The position numbers were made by a program, and so were the translations under genes. From Candidatus Paceibacter sp. (GTDB lineage Bacteria; Patescibacteriota; Minisyncoccia; Phycocordibacterales; GCA-2747955): a stretch of 38,175 nucleotides of DNA. Under the pieces are notes generated by a model. That model saw nothing but the letters and a program-made list of their open reading frames with translations, searched no databases and had not been told where the DNA came from. Of the stretch, positions 38,173-38,175 are shown piece by piece (the stretch's first letter is position 1; every line of letters begins with the position of its first letter). The stretch is taken from contig JABACC010000014.1 of assembly GCA_014237915.1 (NCBI GenBank), positions 1-38,175 of the forward strand, written 5' to 3'.

Positions 38173-38175
38173 TCC

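Overview
The window is AT-rich and reads like a reduced, Patescibacteria/CPR-type bacterial genome; that taxonomic reading is inference from gene content and composition. It is mostly housekeeping: rpsL-rpsG, lysS, comEC, rmuC-murB, gyrB, lepA, rplY, an M16C peptidase, fusA, proS, nusA, ppa, csp and dnaJ. RNA genes are tRNA-Glu(TTC), tRNA-Val(GAC) and a tmRNA. The strongest unexplained signals are: (1) a dispersed family of more than 20 near-perfect palindromes with an exact 3-nt loop (mostly GAA/TTC) closed by C-G, grouped into sequence subfamilies, one copy lying inside comEC; (2) several accessory or orphan genes bounded on both sides by same-subfamily palindromes, including perfect 37-bp repeats around a secreted S1-type protease and 55-bp repeats (2 mismatches) around an S66/MccF-like gene; (3) extended -10 promoters (TGnTAWAAT) placed so that many mRNAs should be leaderless, while two orphan minus-strand genes instead have Shine-Dalgarno plus GTG starts; (4) a LysRS with a C-terminal DUF2000/PTH2-like extension, a PRMT5-like methyltransferase next to rpsL, a tandem LOG pair with a patch of near identity and a frameshift, and a tRNA-Glu leader that can compete for the tRNA acceptor strand. 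All calls come from reading the sequence; no database search was run.
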